A stretch of DNA of 64,000 nucleotides, taken from Lysinibacillus sp. 2017. GTDB taxonomy: Bacteria; Bacillota; Bacilli; Bacillales_A; Planococcaceae. The position numbers and the translations under genes are program-made. Shown here piece after piece: positions 9,284 through 19,234 of the stretch; position 1 is the first letter of the stretch; each line of letters starts with the position of its first letter. The notes beneath the pieces are model-generated. The model was not told the origin of the DNA. It was given only the letters and a program-made list of their open reading frames with translations, and made no database searches. The DNA lies in contig NZ_CP029002.1 of assembly GCF_003073375.1 (NCBI RefSeq), positions 1,350,001 to 1,414,000 of the forward strand. The letters run 5' to 3'.

Positions 9284-9649
9284 ATGAAATTATTGAACGA
9301 AACAAATCGATTAATCGAAGAGTGTCAACTGTCATTAGACCGTTTTTATGAAATGAGAAGACTTGATAAAGATCCAGACTTTTATATTGAAGTTAAGCCA
9401 TACGCAGATGATTTACATGCATTAATTAAATTATGGCAGCAATCTGCTCATCAATGGATTAAAATGGAACAACCAAAAAATCTATATGTACAACAAATTG
9501 ACCATGCCGCTGATGCTATGGAGCAATTTGTTGTGCAGTCTTTTTATAAGGGGACGAGTAAGAAACGCTTCATCCAATCGATTCAATCAACGCAGTATAC
9601 ATTATTTATTTTAAAAAGAAAGATTGAACAAGGTGATGAGGATGCTTAG
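9284..9649 (+). CDS. yppE: YppE-like DUF1798 protein
   Basis: 121-residue all-helical cytoplasmic protein. The pattern LNETNRLIEECQ ... YEMRRLDKDPDFYIEVKPYADDLHALIKLW fits DUF1798, whose B. subtilis member YppE sits near recU. Function of the family is unknown. The ATG at 9284 follows GAGGTG at seven bases; the longer ORF start at 9260 has no ribosome site. Its end overlaps the mrfA start by eight bases, implying coupled expression with the MrfAB repair pair. Confidence 0.8.
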   Translation: MKLLNETNRLIEECQLSLDRFYEMRRLDKDPDFYIEVKPYADDLHALIKLWQQSAHQWIKMEQPKNLYVQQIDHAADAMEQFVVQSFYKGTSKKRFIQSIQSTQYTLFILKRKIEQGDEDA

Positions 9650-11918
9650 TAAACAACGCACGATTCAGCAATTGCTAGAAGAATGGCAATATGATGAAGA
9701 GTTAAAACAAAATATTATCGGCTGGCATACAATTGATGCAAAAGAAGCTGCTTATGCAGACTTTCCAATAACATTACATCCCTCTATAAAGAAAGCATTA
9801 AATAGTAGGGGAATCAACCAACTGTATACACATCAGCGTGAAGCTTTTGATTATGCACAGCAAGGAAAGAGCTTTACAGCCATTACGCCAACTGCATCAG
9901 GAAAATCGTATTGTTATCATTTGCCAGTGCTGCAACAAATATTAGAGGATTCTTCGAGTCGTGCGATTTATTTATTCCCGACAAAGGCACTTGCACAAGA
10001 TCAAAAGTCGGATTTGAATGAACTAATCGAGTTAATGGATGAAGAAATTTTAAGCTATACGTATGACGGGGATACTGCACCAGGTATTCGTCAAAAAATC
10101 CGGAAAGCAGGTCATATTGTGATGACAAATCCCGATATGTTGCATTCGGGTATATTGCCGCATCATACAAAATGGGTGTCGCTCTTTGAAAACTTAAAAT
10201 TTATCGTTATTGATGAATTACATACGTATAAAGGTGTTTTTGGCTCCCATGTTGCACATGTTATTCGCCGATTACAGCGTATATGTGCATTTTACGGCAG
10301 TGAGCCCGTCATTATTTGTACAAGTGCTACGATTAAAAATCCGAAAGAGCTAGCGGAATCGTTAACGAACTCGAAGCATGAACTTATTTCGAAATCAGGT
10401 GCTCCAATTGGGAAAAAGACATTTATATTTTATAATCCACCCATCATTCATCCGACATTTGGCGTAAGAAGAAGTGCCGTATTAGAAGTACGAGATTTAT
10501 CGAAACGACTTTATGAAGCGGGTATTCAAACGATTATTTTTGCGAAATCTCGTGTACGTGTAGAAATGCTCGTAACATACTTGAAATCATTAACTGCAAA
10601 AAAGATTCAAGACGAATCGATTCAAGGCTATCGTGGCGGGTATTTACCAAGTGAGCGCCGAACAATTGAAAAAGGACTTCGCAACGGTTCTATCCAGATG
10701 GTAATCAGTACAAATGCGTTAGAACTCGGCGTGGATATTGGCCAATTACAAGCTTGTATCATGACAGGTTACCCAGGAAATATTGCGAGTGCATGGCAGC
10801 AAGCCGGACGCGCAGGTAGACGTCAAGACGAAGCACTTATTATTTATGTTGCACAGTCTACCGCTTTAGATCAATACGTCGTACAACATCCTAGCTATTT
10901 ATTAGGTAGTTCACCAGAAGAAGCGCGTATTAACCCTGAAAATATGCTGATTTTAATGGATCATTTAAAGTGTGCCGCTTTCGAATTGCCATTTTCTATG
11001 ACAGATAGCTACGGAGAATATGAAGTGCAGGAGCTGCTGAGTTATTTAGAGGAAGAAGGGGTACTCGTTCAAACAAGTACACAGTGGCATTGGATGAGTG
11101 ATCGATTCCCAGCACATGAAATATCCCTTCGCTCGGCAGCACAAGAAAATGTAGTAATTATTGATATTTCAACACCAGCAAATACGAAGGTTATTGGTGA
11201 GATGGACACGTATTCTGCCATGACATTACTTCATGAAGAAGCCATTTACTTACACCAAGGTACTCAGTTCCAAGTAGAAAAGCTCGACTGGGAGGAAAAA
11301 AAGGCATTTGTTCGTGAAGTGGATGTCGATTACTTTACCGATGCGAATTTAGCAGTGGAATTAAAAGTATTAAGTGAAGATAAAAGTATTTCCTATAAAA
11401 AGGCCGTTGTCAGTTACGGGGATGTTAGCTTACTAGCAATCCCTACAATCTTCAAAAAAATCCGTTTCAATACACACGATAATATTGGTTCAGGTCCTAT
11501 CACGATACCACCGATGGAAATGCATACGAATGCTACGTGGATAAGTTTTGACTTACCTGAAAATTGGTCGGAGGAGCAGTTGACGGATGCATTGACTGGC
11601 GCGGCTTATGCAATGGCAAGCTTTATCCCACTATTTATACACTGCGATCGATCAGATGTATCTGTTGTGCCACAAGTGAAAGCCATTCATAATGAAAAGC
11701 CAACATTGTTTATCTATGATAGTTATCCTGGTGGTATTGGATTAAGTGAACGCATGTATGATGTGCTATTACCATTACTAGAACAAACAACGCAGCATGT
11801 CGAACTATGCCCTTGTCCAGATGGCTGTCCATCTTGCATTGGCGCGCAAGATAGTTTAGGGAATAGTAAAAAGCAAGTGTTAAAGGTACTGAACATTTTA
11901 ATGAATGAAATGATGTGA
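9642..11918 (+). CDS. mrfA: MrfA (YprA) DNA repair helicase
   Basis: 758-residue superfamily 2 helicase. In B. subtilis MrfA works with the exonuclease MrfB in repair of mitomycin C crosslinks. Visible: Walker A PTASGKSYCYHLP, Walker B VIDELHTYKG, the SAT motif CTSATIKNP, motif VI QQAGRAGRRQDEA, and a C-terminal MZB/DUF1998 zinc domain with the four cysteines in CPCPDGCPSC. The ATG at 9642 is placed by GGTGATGAGG; it overlaps yppE by eight bases. mrfB begins five bases after the stop. Confidence 0.95.
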   Translation: MLSKQRTIQQLLEEWQYDEELKQNIIGWHTIDAKEAAYADFPITLHPSIKKALNSRGINQLYTHQREAFDYAQQGKSFTAITPTASGKSYCYHLPVLQQILEDSSSRAIYLFPTKALAQDQKSDLNELIELMDEEILSYTYDGDTAPGIRQKIRKAGHIVMTNPDMLHSGILPHHTKWVSLFENLKFIVIDELHTYKGVFGSHVAHVIRRLQRICAFYGSEPVIICTSATIKNPKELAESLTNSKHELISKSGAPIGKKTFIFYNPPIIHPTFGVRRSAVLEVRDLSKRLYEAGIQTIIFAKSRVRVEMLVTYLKSLTAKKIQDESIQGYRGGYLPSERRTIEKGLRNGSIQMVISTNALELGVDIGQLQACIMTGYPGNIASAWQQAGRAGRRQDEALIIYVAQSTALDQYVVQHPSYLLGSSPEEARINPENMLILMDHLKCAAFELPFSMTDSYGEYEVQELLSYLEEEGVLVQTSTQWHWMSDRFPAHEISLRSAAQENVVIIDISTPANTKVIGEMDTYSAMTLLHEEAIYLHQGTQFQVEKLDWEEKKAFVREVDVDYFTDANLAVELKVLSEDKSISYKKAVVSYGDVSLLAIPTIFKKIRFNTHDNIGSGPITIPPMEMHTNATWISFDLPENWSEEQLTDALTGAAYAMASFIPLFIHCDRSDVSVVPQVKAIHNEKPTLFIYDSYPGGIGLSERMYDVLLPLLEQTTQHVELCPCPDGCPSCIGAQDSLGNSKKQVLKVLNILMNEMM

Positions 11919-11922
11919 AAAT

Positions 11923-13170
11923 ATGTCGTATGAAAACAAAATTTTGCAAATGAAAAAAATGCTAGGTAAAAAAACAGAGCAAAAAAAAGAACAAGCAAAA
12001 TTTATAAAACCTGAAAAACCACCATATGTCGAACAGTGGCAACAAGCTGGTTTGGAACTAATTGAAAATGATTTCGGCATTCTTTTTAAACGTGAAGTGC
12101 GATACCCACTCGATTATGTGCATGGAAATCATAAGCTTAGGGAACTTTTTGACTCGCTCAATCGTTGGACTACGCAAGAAGACGATCATCCGTTTGCCAT
12201 GACGGAGGATGAAGTGATCGTATTCTTTGATACAGAAACGACAGGGTTAAAAGGAGCAGGCACGTATATATTTTTACTTGGATTTTTAGAAGAAAAAGGG
12301 GAACAATTCGTATTAACACAATACGTGCTTGCTGACCCATCAAATGAAGCGGCATTTTTGTTTGAATCAAAACTTTGGCAACGCAATATTACGGTCGTTT
12401 CTTACAATGGTAAAAGTTTTGATTGGCCCCAGCTCGAAGTGCGATGGACATTAAATAAGCAGCATATCCCCAAATTAAAGCCACAGCGTCAAGTTGATTT
12501 ATTGCATAGCTCAAAGCGATTATGGAAAGATGATTTATCAAAGATGAATCTAACGCAAGTGGAAAAAGAAAAGTTAGGATTCGAAAGACAGGGAGATATC
12601 CCGGGTCATTTAGCGCCAATTATTTATTTTGATGCAATAAAAAGTGGTAATGCAACGACACTGATGAAAGTTCTAATACATAATGAATGGGATTTACTTT
12701 CATTAATTACGCTTTATGTACATTCAACAAACTTATTATTACAACAAGATGGCGAAGAATCTGCAACGACGTATACGAATATTGGGAAATGGTTCGGGGA
12801 TTTAAAAAAACGACAAACGAGTGCTGAAATTCTAAAGGCTGTAACAGAACAATTTGACGCAAGCGAAGCGGGTTTTGCCCATTTTTATTTAGCGTTTGAA
12901 TTAAAACGAACAGGCGAATATGAATTAGCGGTTCAGGCTTTTCACTCAGCCGTGCCCACTTTACCGCGTCTGAAACAAGTTCTAGCCTATGAACAGTTGG
13001 CGATGCTTTATGAACATCAACTGAAAGACTACCAAAAGGCATACGAGCTGTCACAAGTTGGACAGGAATTAGTAACAACTCATACGTATGCAAAAAAAGA
13101 GCAGCAACAAAGGCTACTTCAAAATTGGCGAAAACGGTTATTGCGTTTACAGCGCAAAATGGATTTCTAA
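11923..13170 (+). CDS. mrfB: MrfB (YprB) DEDD exonuclease with TPR-like C-terminus
   Basis: 415 residues. The RNase H-fold DEDD exonuclease domain (about 95-260) starts with VIVFFDTETTGLKGAGTY (D-x-E, catalytic) and continues with SYNGKSFDWPQLEVR and a late aspartate near NEWDLLSL. The C-terminal third has tetratricopeptide-like helices (GFAHFYLAFELKRTGEYE). In B. subtilis MrfB is the metal-dependent nuclease partner of MrfA in mitomycin crosslink repair. Adjacent to mrfA with a four-base gap and no terminator, so one operon. Confidence 0.95.
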   Translation: MSYENKILQMKKMLGKKTEQKKEQAKFIKPEKPPYVEQWQQAGLELIENDFGILFKREVRYPLDYVHGNHKLRELFDSLNRWTTQEDDHPFAMTEDEVIVFFDTETTGLKGAGTYIFLLGFLEEKGEQFVLTQYVLADPSNEAAFLFESKLWQRNITVVSYNGKSFDWPQLEVRWTLNKQHIPKLKPQRQVDLLHSSKRLWKDDLSKMNLTQVEKEKLGFERQGDIPGHLAPIIYFDAIKSGNATTLMKVLIHNEWDLLSLITLYVHSTNLLLQQDGEESATTYTNIGKWFGDLKKRQTSAEILKAVTEQFDASEAGFAHFYLAFELKRTGEYELAVQAFHSAVPTLPRLKQVLAYEQLAMLYEHQLKDYQKAYELSQVGQELVTTHTYAKKEQQQRLLQNWRKRLLRLQRKMDF

Positions 13171-13282
13171 AATCAAAACGATGTAAAAATTTTTCATGCT
13201 AATTACAAACCAATACGTGCGAAACATCGGACCTATTGCTATAATAAGAAATAAGAAGTTGCTTTATGGAAGGACGATGATT

Positions 13283-13579
13283 ATGGACATTAAATTAACA
13301 GCTGACTATATATTAGAAAAAGAATTCAAAAAGAGCATGAAAGGTTATAACGTGGATGAGGTCGATCAATTTTTAGATGTAATTCGCGAAGATTATGATA
13401 CTTTCGCTACGAAAATCGCAGCATTAGAAGAAGAAAATGCGCGTCTTAAACAAGAAGCAACTACTAGCAGTCGCAAACCGGCACCAACTCAGCCAACAAC
13501 AAACAATACAAATTTTGATATTTTGAAACGTTTATCCAATTTAGAAAAACATGTTTTTGGAAGTAAACTATACGAATAG
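13283..13579 (+). CDS. gpsB: Cell division protein GpsB
   Basis: 98 residues, exactly the usual size. The DivIVA-like N-terminal domain ([26 protein letters not shown]) binds membrane and PBP tails, followed by a coiled coil and the family C-terminus [21 protein letters not shown]. GpsB shuttles class A PBPs, which include the PonA encoded nearby, between septum and side wall. The ATG at 13283 is nine bases after GGAAGG; upstream in-frame starts at 13196 and 13277 are less well placed. Adjacent rnpB is the conserved B. subtilis arrangement. Confidence 0.95.
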   Translation: MDIKLTADYILEKEFKKSMKGYNVDEVDQFLDVIREDYDTFATKIAALEEENARLKQEATTSSRKPAPTQPTTNNTNFDILKRLSNLEKHVFGSKLYE

Positions 13580-13599
13580 TTCGACTATTTATAGAGGCA

Positions 13600-13628
13600 T
13601 TGTATTTTTTTGACGAGTGCAGTATACT
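13600..13628 (+). promoter_or_regulatory. SigA promoter of rnpB
   Basis: TTGTAT (13600-13605), 17-base spacer, TATACT (13623-13628). Predicted start about 13635 agrees with the RNA 5' end deduced from alignment to B. subtilis rnpB. Confidence 0.75.
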
Positions 13629-13635
13629 AGGAATA

Positions 13636-14030
13636 CATCAATAATACGAGTAATCGCTGCGGTTGTTAAAATCGTAGAGGAAAGTCCATGCTCACACGGA
13701 TCTGAGATGACCGTAGTGTTCGTGCTTACTGAAAAAATAAGGTAAGGCAAGCAAATGCTTGACGGCGGAAGGAACTCCTAAGTCTTTTAGATATGGACGA
13801 AACTTCCTGAAAGTGCCACAGTGACGGAGCTTATAATGAAAGTTATAAGGTGGAACGAGGTAAACCCCATGAGTGAGAAACCCAAATTATGGTAGGGGCA
13901 CTCTCCTGAAGGAATTGAACGGATGGAGGGACGGCTATTGGCCGTAGATAGATGATTACTACCTACTCGTACGAGACGAAGGTCGTTTGAGTACTTAGGA
14001 ACAAAACATGGCTTATTGTTTATTGGTGCT
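13636..14030 (+). ncRNA. rnpB: RNase P RNA, Bacillus (B) type
   Basis: Catalytic RNA of RNase P, which trims tRNA 5' ends with the RnpA protein. Unmistakable conserved blocks are AGAGGAAAGTCCATGCTC (P4 5' side region), CTGAAAGTGCCACAGTGACG, GGTAAACCCCATGAGTGAGAAACC, GTAGATAGATGATT and GAACAAAACATGGCTTA near the 3' end. Size about 395 nt is normal for type B. Ends are estimated to within about five bases from alignment to the B. subtilis RNA and the promoter. Open reading frames called inside it on the minus strand are spurious. Confidence 0.97.
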
Positions 14031-14046
14031 TTTTTTGAATAGTTAA

Positions 14047-14083
14047 AAAGGCTCTCCATTCTTTTGTGGAGAGCCTTTCTTAT
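14047..14083 (+). terminator. Terminator of rnpB
   Basis: Perfect 12-base stem AAAGGCTCTCCA / TGGAGAGCCTTT with loop TTCTTTTG and a short T-rich tail. Confidence 0.9.
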
Positions 14084-14186
14084 AGATAAGTCATTTTAGA
14101 CCTTATCCACACTATAATAATTAAAATTTTGAATGTTTGGCATACATAAAATATAAAGTTTTATTAAAAAATAAGGGTGATATTCA

Positions 14187-15935
14187 TTGAACGAAGCAAT
14201 GTCGAACATTTCAATCGCACAAGAACTTTCGTTGTCGCACTATCCAGATAATCTGATTAACAAGATTTTTGAAAATGTCACAGAAGGCATTATGATTACC
14301 GATGAGAAGAAACGAATCGTGAATGTGAATTCGGCATTTGAATTGGTTACAGGCTATATGAAGGATGAAGTAATTGGAGAAAATCCATCTATTTTGCAGT
14401 CTGGAGTTCATGAAAAGTCATTTTATATAGATATGTGGAACCATATTGATAAAGATGGTAGTTGGCAAGGTGAAATTTGGAATCGACGTAAGACAGGTGA
14501 GGTATATCCTGAATGGCTTACAATTATGGCGATATCAAATGATGCAGGCAAGCTTAATAATTACTGTGCTATTTTCACTGATTTATCAGAGCGTAAAATT
14601 GTTGAAAATGAGTTAGAAAAAAGAACATTAAGTGATACATTAACGGATGTTTTTAATCGTTTTGCATTTATTGAACAAATGAAAGCATTACTAGAAATAC
14701 CAAATGGTAATAGGGAACCAATTCAGCATGCTGTCTTTTTCATGGATTTAGACCGTTTTAAACAAGTCAATGATACGTTAGGTCATGAGATTGGTGATCA
14801 TTTGCTAGTTGAAGTATCGAAGCGCTTAAAAGGGTTACTGAAAAGTAAAGATATTTTAGCACGTTATGGTGGGGATGAATTTGTTATTACATTAACGAAT
14901 ATTCATCATCCACGTGAAGCTGCAAAATTTGCGGAATTGGTTATTCAAGAAATCGAAAAACCAATTATTGTTCAAAACCAAGAAGTTTTTGTATCTACAA
15001 GTATTGGTATTAGTATTTATCCTGAAGACGGTATGACAACAGAACAATTGCTTAATCGTGCTGATAAAGCGATGGGCTTTTCAAAAGATAATGGACGAAA
15101 TTGTTTTTCTTTCTATTTTGATGAGCTTAAAACAGATACAAATCGTTTATTGGTTTTAGATGCGGAATTACGAAAAGCTATTGAAAATCGTGAATTTACA
15201 TTAGCCTATCAGCCAAAAATATGTGTAAAAACAGAGGCTATTGTTGGTGTTGAAGCACTCGTTCGCTGGAATAATGAAAAGTTAGGCTTTGTATCTCCGA
15301 CAGAATTTATTGAATATGCTGAGGAATCAGGGCTTATCATACCACTTAGTGAAATTGTTTTTGATTTGGCATGTGAAGGGTATGCAAAATTATCGCATGC
15401 GGGCTATCCATCTGTCCCTATTGCAATAAATGTATCGAGCTTACATTTCCAACAACAGAATTTCTTAGAATCCATTCAATCGATTTTAGAAAAAAACAAT
15501 ACTTCTGCACATGCATTTGAAATTGAAGTAACAGAACGTACGGTTATGAATAGTGCTGCGGAAACGGTAAGTAAATTGGTTAAACTGAAGAAACTCGGGT
15601 TTAAATTATCGATTGATGATTTTGGAACGGGTTATTCATCATTAAGCTATTTAGTTCGTTTCCCATTAGATGTATTAAAAATTGACCGTAGCTTCATTCA
15701 ACATATTAGTTCTTTAGCAGATAAACAAGCAATTGTAGATGCCATCATTCAAATGGCACATCGCCTGCAAATGAAAGTAGTTGCTGAAGGTGTTGAAAGT
15801 GGACAACAGGTAGAGATGTTACGTAAAATGGGCTGCGATTACATTCAAGGATATTATTACAGCAGACCACTACCACTCGAAGAATTAATTGAATTCATTC
15901 AATTTTGGGAGCTCGAGTGTCAAGGAAGGATTTAA
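14187..15935 (+). CDS. PAS-GGDEF-EAL cyclic-di-GMP enzyme
   Basis: 582 residues, no membrane segment. A PAS/PAC sensor domain (about 25-140; VNSAFELVTGYMKDEVIGENPSIL) is followed by GGDEF with an intact YGGDEF active site near residue 228, and by an EAL domain starting at VGVEALVRWNN (about 354) with the loop DDFGTGYSSLSYL and metal-binding residues preserved. So both diguanylate cyclase and phosphodiesterase activity are possible; net direction cannot be told from sequence. TTG start at 14187 after AAGGGTGAT; the next ATG is too far from it. It is followed six bases later by the rlmL-like gene. A GGDEF remnant lies at 28853-28996. Confidence 0.9.
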   Translation: MNEAMSNISIAQELSLSHYPDNLINKIFENVTEGIMITDEKKRIVNVNSAFELVTGYMKDEVIGENPSILQSGVHEKSFYIDMWNHIDKDGSWQGEIWNRRKTGEVYPEWLTIMAISNDAGKLNNYCAIFTDLSERKIVENELEKRTLSDTLTDVFNRFAFIEQMKALLEIPNGNREPIQHAVFFMDLDRFKQVNDTLGHEIGDHLLVEVSKRLKGLLKSKDILARYGGDEFVITLTNIHHPREAAKFAELVIQEIEKPIIVQNQEVFVSTSIGISIYPEDGMTTEQLLNRADKAMGFSKDNGRNCFSFYFDELKTDTNRLLVLDAELRKAIENREFTLAYQPKICVKTEAIVGVEALVRWNNEKLGFVSPTEFIEYAEESGLIIPLSEIVFDLACEGYAKLSHAGYPSVPIAINVSSLHFQQQNFLESIQSILEKNNTSAHAFEIEVTERTVMNSAAETVSKLVKLKKLGFKLSIDDFGTGYSSLSYLVRFPLDVLKIDRSFIQHISSLADKQAIVDAIIQMAHRLQMKVVAEGVESGQQVEMLRKMGCDYIQGYYYSRPLPLEELIEFIQFWELECQGRI

Positions 15936-15941
15936 CAACGT

Positions 15942-17084
15942 ATGACAACATTTAATTTAGTTGCAACTGCAGCAATGGGCTTAGAGGCAATCGTTGCAGA
16001 TGAAGTGCGCGCATTAGGATATGAAACACGTGTCGAAAACGGCAAAGTGTATTTTGAAGGAGACGAGCTAGCGATTGCACGTACAAATCTTTGGTTACGT
16101 GTAGCAGATCGTGTCAAAATTGTCGTTGCTCAATTTCCAGCTCGTACATTTGATCAATTATTCGAAGGAGTGAAAGCAATCAACTGGGAACAATATCTAC
16201 CAGTAGACGCTGCATTCCCAGTATCGGGTAAATCAGTAAAATCAACATTATTTAGTGTACCTGATTGCCAAGCGATTACGAAAAAAGCAATTGTTGAGCG
16301 TATGAAATTAGCTTATAAACGCTTAGGGTTCTTAGATGAATCTGGTCCAACATTTAAAATTGAAATTTCAATTTTAAAAGATGTCGCAACATTAACCATT
16401 GATACATCTGGTGTGGGTCTTCATAAGCGCGGCTATCGTACAAGTCAAGGGGAAGCGCCGCTTAAAGAAACATTAGCAGCAGCTTTAGTGAAAATTTCAA
16501 AATGGTCACCAAGTCGTCCATTCGTAGACCCATTTTGTGGTTCGGGAACAATTGCTCTTGAAGCAGCAATGATTGGTCAAAATATCGCTCCAGGCTACAA
16601 CCGTGAATTCATTTCAGAAACATGGCCATGGATGAAGCAAGCCATTTGGGAAAAGGCACGTGATGAAGCAGATGAATTAGCTGATTACGATCAAGAGCTA
16701 ACAATTATCGGAACGGATATCGATCACCGTATGGTTACAATTGCACAAGAAAATGCAGTTGAAGCAGGCTTTGGTGATATTATTACCTTTAAGCAAATGC
16801 AAGCAACAGACTTTACATCAAAATTAACAGACGGTGTTATTGTAACGAACCCACCTTATGGGGAACGTATCGGTGATGTAGAAGAAATCGAAAAAATGCT
16901 ACGTGAGTTTGGAACAGTTATGAAAAACTATCCAACATGGTCTATATACATGCTTTCTTCAATGGAAGATTTCGAAGTACATTACGGTAAAAAGGCGACA
17001 AAAAAACGTAAATTATTTAATGGATTTATTCGTACAGACCTTTATCAATATTGGGGTCAAAAATCGGGTCGTCCACAATTCTAA
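15942..17084 (+). CDS. rlmL: THUMP-domain rRNA guanine-N2-methyltransferase (RlmL/YpsC type)
   Basis: 380 residues. N-terminal THUMP RNA-binding domain (about 45-155) then a UPF0020 methyltransferase domain with SAM motif VDPFCGSGTIALEAAMI and catalytic NPPYGER. The family modifies 23S rRNA; the B. subtilis counterpart ypsC lies next to gpsB-rnpB, supporting orthology. The symbol rlmL is by family; exact target base is not shown by sequence. Six bases after the GGDEF/EAL gene and followed by a terminator. Confidence 0.88.
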   Translation: MTTFNLVATAAMGLEAIVADEVRALGYETRVENGKVYFEGDELAIARTNLWLRVADRVKIVVAQFPARTFDQLFEGVKAINWEQYLPVDAAFPVSGKSVKSTLFSVPDCQAITKKAIVERMKLAYKRLGFLDESGPTFKIEISILKDVATLTIDTSGVGLHKRGYRTSQGEAPLKETLAAALVKISKWSPSRPFVDPFCGSGTIALEAAMIGQNIAPGYNREFISETWPWMKQAIWEKARDEADELADYDQELTIIGTDIDHRMVTIAQENAVEAGFGDIITFKQMQATDFTSKLTDGVIVTNPPYGERIGDVEEIEKMLREFGTVMKNYPTWSIYMLSSMEDFEVHYGKKATKKRKLFNGFIRTDLYQYWGQKSGRPQF

Positions 17085-17090
17085 TAAAGC

Positions 17091-17124
17091 AACTACATTA
17101 GTATTGAGCTAATGTAGTTTTTTC
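17091..17124 (+). terminator. Terminator after rlmL
   Basis: Stem AACTACATTA / TAATGTAGTT with loop GTATTGAGC and a TTTTTT tail. Confidence 0.9.
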
Positions 17125-17221
17125 GTTTCGAATAAGTAGGATTATTTATTTATTCATTGTATAATGATTAGTACGGGATTTTTATTTAGAAAATGTAGAT
17201 TATAAGTGGAGTTAACTAGAT

Positions 17222-17249
17222 GCGGAAGGGATGCCAGAGTTCCTTCCGC
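17222..17249 (+). promoter_or_regulatory. Hairpin in the leader of the second DinG-like gene
   Basis: GCGGAAGG and CCTTCCGC form an 8-base stem around a 12-base loop, ending about ten bases before the ribosome site of the helicase gene. There is no T-run, so it is more likely an mRNA leader structure than a terminator; it contains an in-frame ATG that is not the gene start. Confidence 0.45.
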
Positions 17250-17273
17250 TTCATATTGAGGGGGAACAACAAT

Positions 17274-19175
17274 TTGAGAAAGTCTTTACCGTTTGAGCTA
17301 TCAAGAGATTTAACTTTCTTTGAGTCACTAGGCAACTGGATGGGTGACGTACTATATGATGAACTACCTGAGAAGGGCTTTGAATGCCGTGATGAGCAAA
17401 TTTTCATGGCGTATCAAATCGAACAAGCATTAAAAGAAAAAAATATATTATTTGCTGAGGCAGGTGTAGGTACGGGTAAAACAATTGCTTACCTTTTACC
17501 AGCTGTTTCCTATGCACGTTATACGGGGAAACCTGCTTTAATTGCATGTGCGGATGAAACTCTAATCGACCAGCTTGTAAAAGAAGGTGGCGATATTCAT
17601 AAATTACGTGATGTACTAGAGCTTGATATTGACGTACGTTTAGCCAAATCACGTGACCAATATTTATGTCTAAAACGCTTTGAAGAAGCAGAAAAAACAG
17701 AAACAGAAGAATGGATTGACGATATCGCCTTTTCAATTCCAGATGGTGTTTATGCGCAAGGTAGCATGATTGCAGTTCAACCTTACGGAGAGCGCTCAGA
17801 CTATTCAGGTGTCAGCGATGAAGATTGGCAAAAAGTGAACTACAACTCCATTATGCAATGTGCAGTTTGTGACTTACGTAATCGTTGTGGTCAAACGCTG
17901 CACCGTGGACATTACCGAAAATCTTCGGACCTTATTATCTGTTCTCAAGATTTCTTAATGGAGCACTTAGCGACGAAGGAATCACGTGAACGTGAAGGTC
18001 AATTGCCACTTTTACCAGAAGTGTCGATGGCTGTCCTTGATGAAGGCCATTTATTAGAATATGCAGCACAAAAGGCTTTAACGTATAAAGTACAGGCATT
18101 TACAATCGTTGAACTTTTGGAGCATTTAATGGTGGATGGTGTTCGTGAGCGTACATTATATGCAATAGAGCACTTGCAAGATCATCATGAATTATTCTTC
18201 GATCAATTACGTGATGATGTTGTAAAATCAGATGAAGATCGTAAACGAATAAATAAGTCAGACCGTTTAATCGAGCTCGGTAAACGGGTTGTTGCTTATG
18301 TGGATCAGCTATTAGAAGAATTCGTATTTGAATCAGAGCTTTATATGATTCCAGAATATGAATTAAATATGGCTGAAGAGTTTTTAGAGCACTATGCCGC
18401 GGCACTACGTATTTTTGTAGCACAAGGTGATGCCGTAGATTGGTTAGAGGATACAGATGGTGAAGAAACATTAGTCATTATGCCTCGACTTATTACAGAA
18501 GTATTATCAGAAACATTATTCTCGAAAAAAATGCCGATTGTGTTCTCATCAGCGACATTATCAGTGAAAAAAGACTTTACCTATATCGCTTCAAGCTTAG
18601 GTATCGAAAAACACCAAAACTTCAGTGTACCATCACCATTCGATTACGAAGAAGTAATGAAAATCTATTTACACGAATTAACGCAACAAGAAAAGACTGC
18701 AAAAGTAGAAAGCTTACTAAAAGACAAGGAACAAACGTTAATTTTATTTAAGTCAAAACAAGCGATGAACCAATTCAAATCACAGCTTAGCTTAATGACA
18801 CGTTTAAAAGTGGCGTTTGAAGGGGACCGAGAGCTTTCAGCAATCGTCCGTGATTTCCAAAATGGTGACATTAAAACATTATGTTCATACCATTTATGGG
18901 AAGGTTTAGACTTACCTGAAGAAGCGTTAACACGTGTTATTATTTTTGATTTACCATTCCCACCACATGACCCATTATTTGATGCGAAGCGTTCATTCGC
19001 TCAAAATCCGTTTGAAGAAGTCGAGTTACCATTTATGCAACTGCGTCTTCAACAAGGGATGGGCCGTCTAATTCGTACTTCGAAGGACCATGGAGATATT
19101 CATATTTTACTAAATGAAGAAGAAGCGAAAGTAAAATCAAACTTCATCGACATTTTAGCGGTAGACCCTCAATAA
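17274..19175 (+). CDS. Second DinG/XPD-type helicase (YoaA-like)
   Basis: 633 residues, helicase only, without the exonuclease domain expected in Bacillus DinG. Walker A EAGVGTGKTIAYLLPA, a cysteine set of the iron-sulfur XPD/DinG type (YLCLKRFEE, then MQCAVCDLRNRCGQ), Walker B VLDEGHLLEYAA, motif V HLWEGLDLPEEALTR and motif VI QQGMGRLIRTSKDHGDI. TTG start at 17274 eight bases after GAGGGGGA; the longer ORF from 17220 runs through a hairpin. Flanked by terminators on both sides, so monocistronic. Likely a 5'-3' DNA helicase in repair, close to YoaA. Confidence 0.88.
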   Translation: MRKSLPFELSRDLTFFESLGNWMGDVLYDELPEKGFECRDEQIFMAYQIEQALKEKNILFAEAGVGTGKTIAYLLPAVSYARYTGKPALIACADETLIDQLVKEGGDIHKLRDVLELDIDVRLAKSRDQYLCLKRFEEAEKTETEEWIDDIAFSIPDGVYAQGSMIAVQPYGERSDYSGVSDEDWQKVNYNSIMQCAVCDLRNRCGQTLHRGHYRKSSDLIICSQDFLMEHLATKESREREGQLPLLPEVSMAVLDEGHLLEYAAQKALTYKVQAFTIVELLEHLMVDGVRERTLYAIEHLQDHHELFFDQLRDDVVKSDEDRKRINKSDRLIELGKRVVAYVDQLLEEFVFESELYMIPEYELNMAEEFLEHYAAALRIFVAQGDAVDWLEDTDGEETLVIMPRLITEVLSETLFSKKMPIVFSSATLSVKKDFTYIASSLGIEKHQNFSVPSPFDYEEVMKIYLHELTQQEKTAKVESLLKDKEQTLILFKSKQAMNQFKSQLSLMTRLKVAFEGDRELSAIVRDFQNGDIKTLCSYHLWEGLDLPEEALTRVIIFDLPFPPHDPLFDAKRSFAQNPFEEVELPFMQLRLQQGMGRLIRTSKDHGDIHILLNEEEAKVKSNFIDILAVDPQ

Positions 19176-19184
19176 TTAAAGTAG

Positions 19185-19216
19185 CCCGTTCGATAATAAA
19201 TCGAACGGGTTTTTTC
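19185..19216 (+). terminator. Terminator after the second DinG-like gene
   Basis: Stem CCCGTTCGA / TCGAACGGG with a 7-base loop and T7 tail. Confidence 0.92.
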
Positions 19217-19234
19217 AATTTAGTAAGTCAAATA

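Noticed and set aside
13787-14059. Minus-strand ORF of 90 codons
   Set aside because: Lies within the conserved RNase P RNA and its terminator.
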